From positions 3,200,501 through 3,264,500 of the forward strand of contig JBAIAC010000056.1 in assembly GCA_037349315.1 (NCBI GenBank): 64,000 bases of DNA, in the 5' to 3' direction. Positions 1 through 12,086 of the stretch are shown here, piece after piece; the first letter of the stretch is position 1, and each line of letters opens with the position of its first letter. This DNA is from Chelydra serpentina. Taxonomy: Eukaryota; Chordata; Testudines; Chelydridae. The notes beneath the pieces are model-generated. The model had not been told where the DNA came from. It was given only the letters and a program-made list of their open reading frames with translations, and did no database searches. The position numbers were made by a program, and so were the translations under genes.

Positions 1-277
1 CCCCCCAAGTCAGGGACAGGAGCAGGGCCAAGGTTCCTGGGGGAAGGGTGGAGAATGGACACAGACAGGTGTAAGGAGGCCGAGACTGGGGCTGCAGCTG
101 CGGGTGGGTCTGGGGCTAAGGCTGGGGACATGGTCAGGTGCTGGGCTTGGGGCTGGATCCGTGGCTGGGGGCGGGGCTGGAGCAGAGCTGGGGGGGCGTG
201 GGCCAGGGCTAGCCTGACCAGCTGTGCCCCCCAAATATTCCTCCCTAGAGGGGCGTGCCCCAGTTTGGGGACCTCTG
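1..277. mobile_element. hAT-like MITE, right-hand part
   Basis: GC-rich block rich in GGGGCT-type runs that ends in CCCCAGTTTGGGGACCTCTG, the mirror of the CAGAGGTCCCCAAACTGGGG type terminus of short hAT elements. The left terminus would lie just before base 1, so neither the second inverted repeat nor the target duplication can be seen. No gene is supported inside it; the reading frames are simple GC-rich translations. Confidence 0.4.
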
Positions 278-936
278 CCCTAGAACTTGTGATGACCCCT
301 CAGGCTGCCCCAGAGCTTAAATACACCCTCTCCCAGGATCCCACTGAAGGTGTGAGCCCGCTGGGTGCCAGCTGACCTCTCTCGGGGAGCCTGTGAGCAG
401 GGGGAGCCCATAACACATACGCACTCGGCACAGGACTCGAAGGCAGCACTGTTCCTTACTTATCAGCATGCAAAATACACTGTTCTCTACCAAACTCCCA
501 GACCTGGCTTGCATGTCCCGCCCTTGGTTCCCTAGGCTCTCCAGAGGGCACTCTGGGCTGGGCTCAGGGTCATCTGGGCTCCTCCTTCTGCTGCAGGGCG
601 TGGCTTCGATTCTGAAACATGGATCCGTCTCTCCTCCAGCTCATCCCCTAGGGCTGGCCCATCCCCTTTCCCTCTGCTGTCCAAACTCCCTGCGAGTGCC
701 TCTCTGACCTCCCGCAGAGTCCATGTATAACCCTCCGCTTAGTCACTCCTCTCTCTTTGTCCTGCTTGGGGAATTTCCACTCCCCCAAACCCCAGCAGAT
801 CAACTTGGCCAGACTGGTTTCCCAATGCGGGCACTCTCCTTAGCGTAACTATTGTGTGGTCAGAGCACAGTCATTAGAGTTAATCACTTCCCATTGTCCT
901 TGGGCTGATGTGGATCCTGTCCACAATGGTGAATAC
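278..936. other. unassigned intergenic DNA
   Basis: I see no coding potential, RNA gene or recognisable repeat here. The open frames lack any family resemblance. Confidence 0.4.
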
Positions 937-980
937 TAGGGCTATCAAGCAATTAAAAAAATTAATTGCGATTAATCGCA
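937..980. repeat. short AT-rich repeat scrap (ATTAATCGCA type)
   Basis: About 44 bp with AATTAATTGCGATTAATCGC, the kind of terminal sequence seen in a dispersed vertebrate DNA-transposon family. Too short to classify. It abuts the 3' end of the CR1 that begins at 981. Confidence 0.35.
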
Positions 981-1091
981 TAAGAACATAAGAATGGCCG
1001 TACTGGGTCAGACCAAGGTCCATTCAGCCCAGTATCCTGTCTACCCACAGTGGCCAATGCCAGGTGCCCCGGAGTGAGTGAACCTAACAGG

Positions 1092-2279
1092 TGTAAGCAG
1101 AGTCAGGATGAGCTCTACCCTGACATCTAGTGGTGAGTTGTGGAAAGGGATGTCAGGGGCTAATCTTGTTTGCATGGACACACCCACCCTGCAAAGCATG
1201 ATGGACCGCTTGCCCAAATGGTCACTTTGACTGCTGTGGGAGCCCCAGTTTCTCTGTTATTGGGGCAGGAAGAATAAAGTGTTGTTACCCTGATTATGTG
1301 AATCAAGGACAGTGGGCTTTTGTTATGATGAAGGGACTCACCATTAGCTAAGCAGCACTTGCTAGGCAAGGGACATGGATTCCAAAACCCAGTGAATGGA
1401 GAGAGGCTGGGGAAAGGTATTTGTATCTGGTGGCATGGGCCTTTTCTGAGGGTCCTAAATGTCAATTGTACACCTTTCTCTCCCCACCCCCCCACTGTAG
1501 AATATCAGAGCTAATTTTGAGTTCCTTAGGAGTCTAATCATAGACTGCTGAGTTGAAATTACTCTGGACTAAGTGTGTAAATGAGCACGAAGGCTCCCTT
1601 AACTACAAGCTGAAATCACTAAAAAGCTGAAATTATTATGAGCTGAAATCACTGAGCACTGTGTTAAGTAGTGGGGGAGCCAGAAGATATATTGCTGAAT
1701 GGCTGGTGGAGCGGAGCTGCTGACGGAGCGGAGCACTTGACGGGACAGCCGGGGCGGCTTGGGATGGTGAGCAGAGCCGAGCGAAGCCCCACGAAGGGAC
1801 GGGGCAGTCAGCTTTGAGCCACGTAAGGTGCCCCTTACCTCTCCCCTCCCTATTTCTACCCAGACTGGAGGAGGTGTAACACTCTGCAGATGAACTTTTG
1901 AACTCTGGGTCTGGACTTTTGGGACTTTGGGTGATTTTTGGGGTTGCTGGACTCAAGAACCAAAGGGAAAGGACATGGCCAATTTGCTGGGGTGGGTCGT
2001 TGCTCACAGTTTGGTTTCCAAATCCTAGATGTGGTGTTTCCCCAGCAAAAGGCCGCATTGTTTCTCTCTGTCATTAAAAGGTTTTCTACACTCAGACTCT
2101 GTGCTTGCGAGAGGGGAAGTACTGCCTCTTAGAGGCGCCCAGGGGGGAGATGATATATAGTTGTCCCAGGTCACTGGGTGGGGGCTCGAGCTGGTTTTGC
2201 ATTGTGTTATTGGAATGGAACCCCTAGATATGGAACCCGGCCCTTGTTGCTGCCGACTCTGACTGGCAGAAGGGTTACA
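1092..2279 (+). mobile_element. solo LTR-like element, 1.19 kb, with CAGG target duplication
   Basis: Starts TGTAAGCAGAG and ends GGGTTACA, that is TG...CA ends, and is flanked by CAGG at 1088-1091 and 2280-2283. CR1 sequence resumes directly on the right, which defines the insertion. A possible ATTAAA polyadenylation signal lies near 2073. No coding region is seen, so it is read as a solo LTR in plus orientation. Its first 80 bp and its part near 1845-2035 reappear in the palindromic element at 30101-30718. Confidence 0.6.
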
Positions 2280-2299
2280 CAGGTAATGATCAAGTTTTC

Positions 2300-2362
2300 C
2301 TGCTTTGAGCAGAGGGTTGGACTAGATGACCTCCTGAGGTCCCTTCCAACCCTGAGATTCTA
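2300..2362 (+). mobile_element. CR1 3'-tail fragment
   Basis: Carries the common tail GACTAGATGACCTCCTGAGG followed by TTCCAACCCTGAGATTCTA. Lies inside the older CR1. Confidence 0.8.
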
Positions 2363-4352
2363 AGTGATCTCTCTCCTGCCAACCATCTCTACCCTCTGAC
2401 AAACAGAAGCTAGGGACACCATTCCTTACCCATCCTGGCTAATAGCCATTAATGGACTGTTTAACCTCCATGAATGTATCCAGTTCTCTTTTAAGCCCTG
2501 TTATATTCCTAGCCTTTACAACCTCCTCAGGCAAGGAGTTCCACAGGTTGGCTGTGCGAAGAAGAACTTCCTTTTGTTTGTTTTAAACCTGCTGCCCATT
2601 ATTTTCATTTGGTGGCCCTAAGTTCTTATATTGTGGGAACAAGTAAATAACTTTTCCTTATTCACTTTCTCCACACCACTCATAATTTTATATACCTCTA
2701 TCATATTCCACCTTAGTCTCCTCTTTTCCAAGCTGAAAAGTCCTAGCCTCTTTAATCTTTCCTCATATGGGACCTTTTCCAAACCCCTAATCATTTTAGT
2801 TGCCCTTCTCTGAACCTTTTCTAATGCCAGTATATCTTTTTTGAGATGAGGAGACCACATCTATATGCAGTATTCAAGATGTGGGCGCATTATGGATTAT
2901 ATAAGGGCAATAAGATATTCTCCATCTTATTCTCTATCCCTTTAAAAATGATTCCTAACATCCTGTATGCTTTTTTGACTGCCGCTGCACACTGTGTGGA
3001 TGTCTTCAGAGAACTATCCACGATGACTCCAAGATCTTTTTCCTGATTACTTGTAGCTAAATTAGCCCCCATCATATTGTATGTATAGTTGGGGTTGTTT
3101 TTTCCAATGTGCATTACTTTACATTTATTCACATTAAATTTCATTTGCCATTTTGTTGCCCAATCACTTAGTTTTGTGAGATCTTTTTGAAGTTCTTCAC
3201 AGTCTGCTTTGGTCTTAACTATCTTGAGCAGTTTAGTATCATTTGCAAACTTTGCCACCTCACTGTTTATCCCTTCCTCCAGATCATTTATGAATAAGTT
3301 GAATAGGATTGGTCCTAGGACTGACCCTCGGGGAACACTACTAGTTACCCCTCTCCATTCTGAAAATTTACCATTTATTCCTACCCTTTGTTCCCTGTTT
3401 TTTAACCAGTTCTCAATCCATGAAAGGATCTTCCCTCTTATCCCATGGCAACTTAATTTACATAAGAGCCTTTGGTGAGGGACCTTGTCAAAGGCTTTCT
3501 GGAAATCTAAGTAAACTATGTCCACTGGATCCCCCTTGTTGACATGTTTGTTGACCCCTTCAAAGAACTCTAATAGATTAGTAAGGCATGATTTCCCTTT
3601 ACAGAAACCATGTTGACTTTTGCCTAACAATTTATGTTCTTCTATGTGCCTGACAATTTTATTTTTTACTATTGTTTCAACTAATTTGCCCGGTACGAAT
3701 GTTAGACTTACCGGTCTGAAATTGCCGGGATCACCTCTAGAGCCCTTTTTAAATATTGGCGTTACATTAGCTATCTTCCAGTCATTGGGTACAGAAGCTA
3801 ATTTAAAGGACAGATTACAAACCATAGTTAAGTTCTGCAATTTCACATTTGAGTTCTTTCAGAACTCTTGGTTGAATGCCATCTGGTCCCAGTGACTTGT
3901 TACAGTTAAGTTTATCAACTAGTTCCAAAAACTTCCTCTAGTGACACTTCAATCTGTGACAATTCCTCAGATTTGTCACCTACAAAAGACGGCTCAGGTT
4001 TGGGAATCTCCCTAACATCCTCATCCATGAAGACTGAAGCAAAGAATTCATTTAGTTTCTCTGCAATGACTTTATCATCTTTAAGTGCTCCTTTAGTATC
4101 TCTATTGTCTATCTCTATTGCATGATTAATCACCTAATACAAATACTGTAGTGCAATCTCTTTATCATGAAAGCAGAACTTACAATGTAGAATTATGTAC
4201 AAAAATAACTGCATTCAAAAACAAAACAATGTAAAACTTTAGAGCCTACAAGTCTACTCAGTCCTACTTCTTGTTCAGCCAATCGCTCAGATAAACAGGT
4301 TTGTTTACATCTGAAGGAGATAATGCTGCCTGCTTCTTGTTTACAATGTTTA

Positions 4353-5362
4353 CATAACTCATGGCGATTGGGGGAGGTTGGCTGGAAAAAGGCTAATGTA
4401 GTGCCCATCTTTAAAAAAGGGAAGAAGGAGGATCTGGGGAACTACAGGCCAGTCAGCCTCACCTCAGTCTCTGGAAAAATCATGGAGCAGGTCCTCAAGG
4501 AATTAATTCTGAAGCACTTAGAGGAGAGGAAAGTGATCAGGAACAGTCAGCATGGATCAGGGCCGGCTCTTGCTTTTTTGCCGCCCCTTAGAATGTGTTG
4601 CCCCAGGCACGTGCTTCCTCGCCTGGTGCCCTGGCATGGATTCTCCAAAGGCAAGTCATGCCTGACTAACCTAATTGCCTTCTATGATGAGATAACTGGC
4701 TCTGTCGATGAGGGGAAAGCAGTGGATGTGCTATTCCTTGACTTTAGCAAAGCTTTTGATACAGTCTCCCACAGTATTCTTGCCAGCAAGTTAAAGAAGT
4801 ATGGGCTGGATGAATGGACGGTAAGGTGGATAGAAAGCTGGCTAGATCGTTGGGCTCAACAGGTAGTGATCAATGGCTCCATGTCTAGGTGGCAGCTGGT
4901 ATCAAGCAGAGTGCCCCAAGGGTGGGTCCTGGGGCCGGTTTTGTTCAATATCTTCATTAATGATCTGGAGGATGGTGTGGATTGCACCCTCAGCTGAGGG
5001 AACTGGGATTGTTTAGTCTACAGAAGAGAAGAATGAGGGGGGATTTGATAGCTGCTTTCAACTACCTGAAAGGGGGTTCCAAAGAGGATGGATGTAGACT
5101 GTTCTCAGTGGTAACAGATGACAGAACAAGGAGTAATGGTCTCAAGTTGCAGTGGGGGAGGTTTAGGTTGGATATTAGGAAAAACGTTTTCACTGGGGAG
5201 GTGGTGGAATCTCCTTCCTTAGAGGTTTTTAAGGTCAGGCTTGACAAAGCCCTGGCTGGGATGATTTAGTTGGGGATTGGTCCTGCTTTGAGCAGGGGGT
5301 TGGACTAGATGACCTCCTGAGGTCCCTTCCAACCCTGGTATTCTATGATTCTATGATTCTAA
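4353..5362 (+). mobile_element. CR1 LINE (lineage 'a'), internally deleted
   Basis: ORF2 is open from 4323 to 4997 across the RT blocks FRPVSLT-like, [16 protein letters not shown] and [21 protein letters not shown], then jumps at about 4995 to the C-terminal [11 protein letters not shown] block (4982-5269 in another frame). About 0.5 kb, including the FADD box, has been lost at this junction. The 3' end has the usual repeated ATTCTATGATTCTATGATTC. AATGT flanks both sides of the insertion in the hAT remnant. Confidence 0.85.
4557..4633. mobile_element. 77-bp MITE inside the CR1
   Basis: TCAGGGCCGGCTC...GGTGCCCTGG lies between two copies of GCATGGA (4550-4556 and 4634-4640). The start matches the terminus of the element at 7781-8016. 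It adds residues to the CR1 frame without closing it. Confidence 0.55.
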
Positions 5363-6124
5363 TGTCACCTGAAATTGAGAACGGGTGTTTGCGTGGCACT
5401 GGTGTCGCAAGATATTTACGTGCCAGATGCGCTAAAGGTTCATATGTCCCTTCATGCTTCAACCACCATTCCAGACATGCATCCATGCTGATGACGGGTT
5501 CTGCTCGATAACAATCCAAAGCAACGACCACCGACGCAAGTTCATTTTCATCATGTGAGTCAGATGCCACCAGCTGAAGGTTGATTTTCTTTTTTGATGG
5601 TTCGGGTTCTGTAGTTTCCACATCCGAGTATCCGCATCTTTTAAGACTTCTGAAAGCATGTTCTACACCTCATCCCTCTCAGATTTTGGATGGCACTTCA
5701 GATTCTTAAACCTTGGGTCGAGTGCTTTATCTATCCTTAGACATCTAACATTGGTACTTTCTTTGAGTTTTGTCAGCTCTGCAATGAAAGTGTTATTAAA
5801 ATGAACAACATATGCTGGGTCATCATCCGAGACTGCTATAACATGAAATATATGGCAAAATGCAGGTAAAACAGAGCGGGGGACATACTATTCTCCCCCA
5901 AGGAGTTCAGTCACAAATTTAATTAAAGCATTATTTTTTTAATGATCATCATCAGCATGGAAGCATTTCCTTTGGAATGGTGGGCGAAGCATGAGGGGCA
6001 TACAAACGTATCTGGCATGTAAATACCTTGAAATGCCAGCTAAAAAAGTGCCATGCAAAGGCTTGTTCTCACTTTCAGGTGACATTGTAAATAGGAAGCA
6101 GGCAGCAGTATCTCCCTGCAAATG

Positions 6125-6228
6125 AGTGGGTTTGGTGAAAACTGGAAAACCAGAAAAGTCTTAAACTGCTGCTCCCTGTTCTCCTTCCTGAGCTCCCCCT
6201 GACAGCTGGCTCAACTGGCGGGGAGTTA
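6125..6228. other. unassigned spacer
   Basis: Short spacer between the hAT remnant and the TA-flanked MITE; nothing recognised. Confidence 0.3.
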
Positions 6229-6347
6229 GGGTGACCAGATGTCCCGATTTTATAGGGACAGTCCCGATTTTGGGGTCTTTTTCTTATATAGGCTCCTATT
6301 ACCCCCCACCCCCGTCCCGATTTTTCACACTTGCTGCCTGGTCACCC
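6229..6347. mobile_element. Tc1/mariner-type MITE with TA duplication
   Basis: 119 bp. Inverted ends GGGTGACCAG and CTGGTCACCC, flanked by TA at 6227-6228 and 6348-6349. The interior carries repeated TCCCGATTTT boxes. Superfamily is inferred from the TA target site. Confidence 0.7.
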
Positions 6348-6439
6348 TATGGGGAGTGGAGGGGGCAGTGGGAGAAGAGAACAAAGGAGAACATTCCTCC
6401 TTCCCACTCAGTGCCGTGGGGGAGTGAGAGATAGAGGGG

Positions 6440-7200
6440 GTGACAGCTTATGGGCAAAGGCTTTCCGAAATGGAGAGCGCCCTTGACTCCCATGGGAACT
6501 GTGAGTGCTCAGCACCTCAGTAAATTTTCCCCATCTCTCTATTTCCCAGATTACACTTGTTGACTGTTTCCTCTACTGCCTTCCATACTCTCTGCTTCTT
6601 CTAGAATAATCTGTTTGGGCATGAATCTCAATTCCATGAAGGCTCCTTGAGGCCACTCTGACACAGTAAATGAAGCAGGGGCCTTATGAGTGAGTCAAAA
6701 ACATTTATAATCATTGTAAGACTCCTTAAAGAGCCATGTAAAGGCGTCTTTGTGTCAATGAGAATCAAGCCCTACATGTTCTAGCCCTTTCATGAATATG
6801 TACCATTTGTTTCTGCTTTCAACAGTACTATAAAAGTAGAGAAGCAGCTTAGTCCTTGGCTTAAATTGTACTTTGTCTCATTTGATTCTGAAACAAGTAC
6901 CTTAAAGTGCTTTCAAACAGAACTTGATTGTCAGACTTTACATGTGTGATGAAGAATGAAAAACATCTGGTGTGAAAAGCGTCACCTTGTAACAAAGGAT
7001 TGGTTGTGCAACAGAGAAATTATTTTTCTTTTTTTTTGTTCTTTCATTCTTTCTGTCTCTTTCTGTGTATTCTGCTTCATATCCACATTAAAATGATTTT
7101 GAATCAGTTTAATCAGCCTTCTGGTTTTCCTTTCTGCTCCATTCTTCATTTACCAACCATTCTGGCCCACATTCACCCAGATACTTTGGTGCTCTAACTT
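6440..7200 (+). repeat. duplicon scrap: 3' flank of the EDC-like gene unit
   Basis: Reads in the sense direction of a plus-strand unit. It matches, as reverse complement, the region downstream of gene copies B and C (for example TCCCATGGGAACTGTGAGTG here against the matching segment near 32000), and continues through the tract ending near the CATTCTTTCTGTCTC box at 7045. No coding exon or promoter precedes it, so this unit has lost its gene. Confidence 0.7.
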
Positions 7201-7780
7201 CCATTGAAAGCAATGTGAGTTAGGTGCCTAAATACTTTTGTGAATTTGGGCCCCTAGGTAAAAAGTCACTCCTGTACAGAGAGCCAGGGCCTGTGCACTA
7301 CTTAAGTCCCACTCAAGATCCCATAGTGTGAAGAGAATCAAGGCTGGCAAATCATAAGAGAGGTATCACCCCGGTGGCTCCTCTCTTTCTGCTGACTAAC
7401 CCAGATAGGGTGTTGCATATTCTCTTTTATTCAGAACACCTAGACATTTTCTATCACTGTTCACTGCCTGACAACAGGTGCTCGGTATGTCCCAGATGGG
7501 CAATGCCAGTACTTAAACCGTTCCTCCTCTCCCCTCCCATACTGCTGAGGTAAAAGAGCAGCCTGGTGTCTCCCCACCAGTTATTCCAACCTCCCAGTGT
7601 TGTTTAACAGAAAGTGTTTCAGATCAAGGTTTCCGACATTTTAACCATAATTTGTCTGGGGCCTGTGGAGAGGGGTGGCCACCTGAAGAACCCTGTTTTG
7701 ACTAGATGTGAGACTGTAACTAAGCCTCATCTTCTCTTTCCCCAACTGGGGTTCAACCAATACACTTACAGAGGTCAGGG
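7201..7780. other. no gene seen
   Basis: Unique-looking DNA; only a common GTGCCTAAATACTTTTGTGA type repeat scrap near 7220 is suspected. Confidence 0.3.
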
Positions 7781-8016
7781 CAGGGCCAGCTCCAGGCACC
7801 AGACGGCCAAGCGCATGCCTGGGGTGGCGCGCTGTAGGGGGCAGCAGTCCGGGGATTCTGGTGCGGCTTTTTTTTTTTTGCTTCGGCACTTCAGTGGCGG
7901 CCATTTTTTTTGTGCTTCATCTGGGGGTTTGGTTTTTTTTGCTTTCGCACTTCTGCGGCGGTCATATTTATTTTTTTTTTTTGCTTGGGGTGGCCGAAAA
8001 GCTGGAGCCATCCCTT
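7781..8016. mobile_element. hAT-type MITE with 8-bp duplication GGTCAGGG
   Basis: Starts CAGGGCCAGCTCC and ends with the partial mirror GCTGGAGCCATCCCTT. GGTCAGGG lies at 7773-7780 and again at 8017-8024. The interior is low complexity with several poly-T runs. Confidence 0.7.
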
Positions 8017-8024
8017 GGTCAGGG

Positions 8025-9760
8025 TAATGAAAAGGCAAAACAGACTAGTCCAAAGAAGTGTGTCTCCCTTAATGATGTCCCAGGGCAAGAGCACATGTAA
8101 CAACAAGCCAAAGTCTCTTAGTTCCAGATCCAGGTTTGGATCCAGCAAAATAAAGTCCAAGCAAAGTTTCTGTCCCTGTTCAGGCTAACCTTCCAGAGCT
8201 GGAAGGAGATCACCCCTTCATTCAGCTTCTAGTCTCTTCCCTCTGCTATATTCTGATTCCTGTTTGAATAGTCCCTATTGTGGAGGAGTGAGTCCTGTTC
8301 ATTGCACCCAGGCTGTTCATTGCACCCAGGCTAACCCCTTAGAGGGGTAATACATTCCTTCTCATACCTCCCCCTTCGAGAGGTCCTATTGGGGCACTCA
8401 TTGAATGTTCACATGTATTCATCTCTTTTACCTGGAACTGGATCGGCTGTAATGCTAAATACCACTGGGTGAGGCAGACCAGTAGCGTAGGCAGGTCCGG
8501 AGCACAGGGGGAGCAGCGCTATAAAAAGGCGCCTCCCCAGGCTCCCCCTGTACTCACCCGGCGGCGCCTCCGGCGGCGATCCGGGTCTTTGGCAGCACTT
8601 TGGCAGTGAATCCTCACTCGCTCCAGGTCTTTGGTGGTACCCGCCGCCAAAATGCCACCGAAGACCCGGAGCGCCGCCGGGTGAGTGCAAGAAGCGGTGC
8701 TTAAAAAGAAGCAGCACCTTTTTTTAGCTCTGCTAAAAAAATGCGCCGCTTCCTTTTTAAGGCGCCACTTCTGCTCACAGGGGGAGCAGCCGCTCCCCCT
8801 GCTCCCCCCAACCCTGGCTACGCTACTGAGGCAGACATTTCAGTTCTGCATTGTTTGGAACCAGCTTTGGGCTGCATAATTGGGGACCAGGGCAAATGGT
8901 GTCCCACACAGGGAGTACATCAGTGTATGGGCAAGCATTCTTTTTTGAGGGCCATGGGCAAGGTCTCGGTCCACAAACTGTCTATTGGTAGACAGGATGG
9001 AACCGTGGCTTGTTGTGATGAGTGGGTCTGAAAAATCAGGGCTGAGAAAAATGGGCTTAGTACAAAGAATTCATTTAATTCTGCAAACGTTTGCAGTGAG
9101 GAAGCCATTTGAACCAAGTCACTGAGGATGTCATGTCACCAGTGAGGGGAAATCTGGCACAACCTATCTGTAATATGCTGCTAGGCCCAGGAAGGAGCAT
9201 ACCTGTGTTTTGGTTCTTGGGCTGTGGCTCTGGGCTGCTACTCTGGCTCCTCTGCTCAGCTGTGGGCTGCTGTTCTCTCCCTGGCTCTGCCTTATGGTGC
9301 CCTGGCAGCCTCAGGCCATGCGGAGGATGGACTCTTGACTCCCTCATTGACCTGCCTGCGTAGTTGATGCATGGGGGGGGCTCAGTGGAGTCACATCTCT
9401 CCCCCCCCCCCCCCATTTCTGCCAGCGTGAGAGTTGGGCTGAGTGCGGCTGAAGGGACGTGCCTGGGAAAGGCACCAGCAGGCAGCAAGCCTGCTGTACC
9501 CCACGAGGTGGCACCCAGAGCAGGGAAGTGAGACCGGGCGGCAGCACAGCTCTCTGCCAGAGGGGGCATGAGGAAGCCTGCTGAGTCTGTCCCTTCTTGG
9601 CCAGCAGCCACATGGCCCCAGTGAGAATAACTCCCCTTCACTGCAGACACAGGTATGGTGATATGAGTGTTAAACTAGAAAGGAAAGTTATTTACCTGCT
9701 CGAGTACATGTCTGAACTAGCCTGCCTGGGGTGGGCAGAAGGGAGCTCAAGGAGTTGGGG
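8025..9760. repeat. low-copy segment repeated elsewhere in the window (interrupted by a MITE)
   Basis: 8030-8471 is the reverse complement of 29540-29960 and of 52354-52760. 8829-9030 matches 29370-29560 and 51660-51796 in the same way, and 9339-9760 matches 47340-47640 inverted. It contains two adjacent copies of TGTTCATTGCACCCAGGCT near 8300. No conserved reading frame is shared between copies, so I do not call a gene. Confidence 0.55.
8480..8828. mobile_element. hAT-type MITE with 8-bp duplication AGGCAGAC
   Basis: Inverted ends CAGTAGCGTAGGCAGG and CCTGGCTACGCTACTG. AGGCAGAC occurs at 8472-8479 and 8829-8836. The flanking low-copy segment is continuous across it in the other copies. Confidence 0.85.
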
Positions 9761-10392
9761 CATTGGGGGAGGAGGCAGTGGGGCTCAGGGGTTCTAGGTG
9801 TAGGGTGGGAGTTTGGGGAAGGCAGCATGGAAAGAGGTGATGGGTGAGGGGGTGAGGGAAGCAGCAGGGGCCAGGGTGCCAAAATACAAGTTCCTCCACA
9901 GTGCCATTTTCCCTAAGGACGAGTCTGGCAGGGCTGGCCTTAAGAGTGGGTGAGGTGGACAACAATCCCGGACACCCTGGTCAGGGGGGCACTATGGTCA
10001 AGAGGGTGATGCTTGGCAGTCACCGGGAAGCTGACCGTGGCTGTGGTGGTGGTGGGAGGGGGGGTTCCATTGCTCCCCCACCATCTGCAGTTACCAGTCG
10101 CCTATGCCTGCCTATGTATGAATATGGAAGACTTGGAGGGCTAACTTCTCCCCATTCACCCTGGGGACCTGTCAGTCTCAGGTTCCTGACTCGGCTCCTC
10201 TTTGGCCCTTCCGCTTCTACCTGGTGTTCAGAGAGCACCAACCAACCCCCCACTAAGTGTCAGTAAGGGGCCAACAGCCCTCGGACATTACTACGTGCTC
10301 TCCTTCCCTGGGGCTTCAATAAGGGAGAGACACTTCTCTGGACTAGTTTAGTCTTTGCATTGCCCTGTGCTGTGCAGGTGGATTGGCTGACA
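9761..10392. other. no gene seen
   Basis: GC- and G-rich spacer with no supported coding region. Confidence 0.3.
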
Positions 10393-11129
10393 CCATAGAA
10401 TCATAGAATCATAGAATCTCAGGGTTGGAAGGGACCTCAGGAGGTCATCTAGTCAAACCCCCTGCTCAAAGCAGGACCAAACCCAACTAAATCATCCCAG
10501 CCAGGGCTTTCTCAAGCCTGACCTTAAAAACCTCTAAGGATGGAGATCCCACCACCTCCCTAGGTAACCCATTCCAGTTCTTCACCACCTTACTAGTGAA
10601 AAAGTTTTTCCTAATATCCAACCTAAACCTCCCCCTCTGCAACTTGAGACCATTACTCCTTGTTCTGTCATCTTCTACCACTGAAAACAGTCTAGATCCA
10701 GCCTCTTTGGAACCCCCTTTCAGTTAGTTGAAAGCAGCTATCAAATCCCCCCTCATTCTTCTCTTCTGCAGGCTAAACAATCCCAGTTCCCTCAGCCTCT
10801 CCTCATAAGTCATGTGCTCCAGCCCCCTAATCATTTTTGTTGCCCTCCGCTGGATTCTTTCCAATTTATCCACATCCTTCTTGTAGTGTGGGGCCCAAAA
10901 CTGGACATAGTACTCCAAATGAGGCCTCACCAGTGCCGAATAGAGGGGAATGATCACATCCTTCGATCTGCTGCAAATGCCCCTACTTATACAACCCAAA
11001 ATGCCATTAGCCTTCTTGGCAACGAGGGCACACTGTTGACTCATATTCAGCTTTTCGTCCACCGTAACCCCTAGGTCCTTTTCTGCAGAACTGCTGCCCA
11101 GCCATTCGGTCCCTAGTCTGTAGCAGTGC
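10393..11129 (-). mobile_element. CR1 LINE (lineage 'a'), 3' part
   Basis: Begins with repeated ATAGAATC units and runs through the ORF2 C-terminus on the minus strand (10681-10487 and 11377-10724), with the [20 protein letters not shown] and [11 protein letters not shown] blocks. It ends abruptly at about 11129, so it is 5'-truncated before the FADD box. Confidence 0.85.
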
Positions 11130-11885
11130 AGACTATACGGATGCGACCCAAGCCCACCTCTCCCTCCGTGTGGAGCTGTCCCAAGCTTCCCTCCCCTGCC
11201 CAGAGCTTGCCCAAGTGTCGCATGGACTTGGCCTGATCTGCTTGCATGAGCTCTCATCTCCCCTATTCGGGGCTGTCCTAAGCCCCGCCACTCACCCTCC
11301 GCAGCCCCATCACTCACTCCCTGAAACCCCTTTTTAGCAAAACTGGGTGAGGAATTGGGGTGCCCGAGAGCAGCCAACAGCCCATGTCCCTGTCCCCTGG
11401 GCAGTGCTGCCCGGGCCTCCTTACAGCCGACTGGGCTCTCTGAGCAGCTCTTACCATGGGCCAGTTCTGGCTTCCAGCCTGGCTAAGGGGCAGAGCTTTG
11501 GGGGGAAGGAGTGGGGCAGAGGGTGGGGTCCAAATGTTATTTGTGTTTGGGGCCCCAATACATTTTAATCTGCCTATGCCACAGGTATGCCCCTTCTACA
11601 AGGTCGGGGGTGGGGTCAGGGGCTATTCAGCTTCTCTTATAACCTTGTGTTCATAACACACAGCACCATACTGAAGAGTGGTGCACGATCCATGCTAGCT
11701 GATGGAGACGGATGGCTCACAGGTTAACAGGGCAGTTAAAAAGCAGTTAGAAACCTAGTAGGATGCCCATGGAACGATGGGATTGAGAAACGTGCATCAT
11801 AACTCTGCACCTGCCCAGTTGAGTAATGAACCCTTCCCTAAACACCCTGTGACCAGGAGACCAATGGGTTAGCTACCCACAGTGC
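11130..11885. other. no gene seen
   Basis: GC-rich spacer, then unremarkable sequence. No reading frame with family resemblance. Confidence 0.3.
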
Positions 11886-12086
11886 ATAAGAACATAAAAA
11901 CGGCCATACTGGGTCAGAACAAAGGTCCATCTAGCCCAGTATCCTGTCTTCCGACAGTGGCCAATGCCAGGTGCTCCAGAGAGAATGAACAGAACAGGTA
12001 ATCATCACGTGATCCATCCCCTGTCACCCATTTCCAACTTCTGGAAAACAGAGGCTTGGGACACCATCCCTGCCCATCCTGGCTAA
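11886..12086 (-). mobile_element. CR1 lineage 'b' 3' fragment
   Basis: CATAAGAACATAAAAACGGC followed by the GTGGCCAATGCCAGGTGCTC tract, the same tail as at 981. Only the last 200 bp are present. Confidence 0.8.

Larger units (their letters stand above)
981..4133 (-). mobile_element. CR1-type LINE (lineage 'b'), nested with other elements
   Basis: A 5'-truncated CR1 whose 3' end faces low coordinates. It is split into 981-1091, 2280-2299 and 2363-4133 by the LTR-like element at 1092-2279 and a short CR1 tail at 2300-2362. The reverse transcriptase part is open on the minus strand from 3846 to 2890 (318 residues), with recognisable blocks: [33 protein letters not shown] and SVLGPILFNLFINDL. 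The catalytic FADD box reads FAND and the VPQG box reads VPRG, so this copy should be inactive. A second fragment of its C-terminal part is open at 2860-2618. Confidence 0.85.
4134..6124 (-). pseudogene. hAT transposon remnant with transposase C-terminal part
   Basis: The remnant occupies 4134-4352 and 5363-6124 and is split by the CR1 at 4353-5362. On the minus strand 5621-5343 encodes the C-terminal dimerisation region of a hAT transposase: EWWLKHEGTYEPLAHLARKY is the diagnostic segment, followed by a degraded LAT...FSISGDI motif. Frames further upstream on the same strand (5659-5459 and beyond) are shifted against it, so the gene is broken. The expected terminus of this family (TGTAGTGCAATCTC near 4147) is visible on the left; the right end is eroded. 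Confidence 0.65.

Noticed and set aside
9075..9650. 191-codon open frame on the minus strand
   Set aside because: Low-complexity GC-rich sequence in a repeated segment; no family resemblance and no preservation in other copies.
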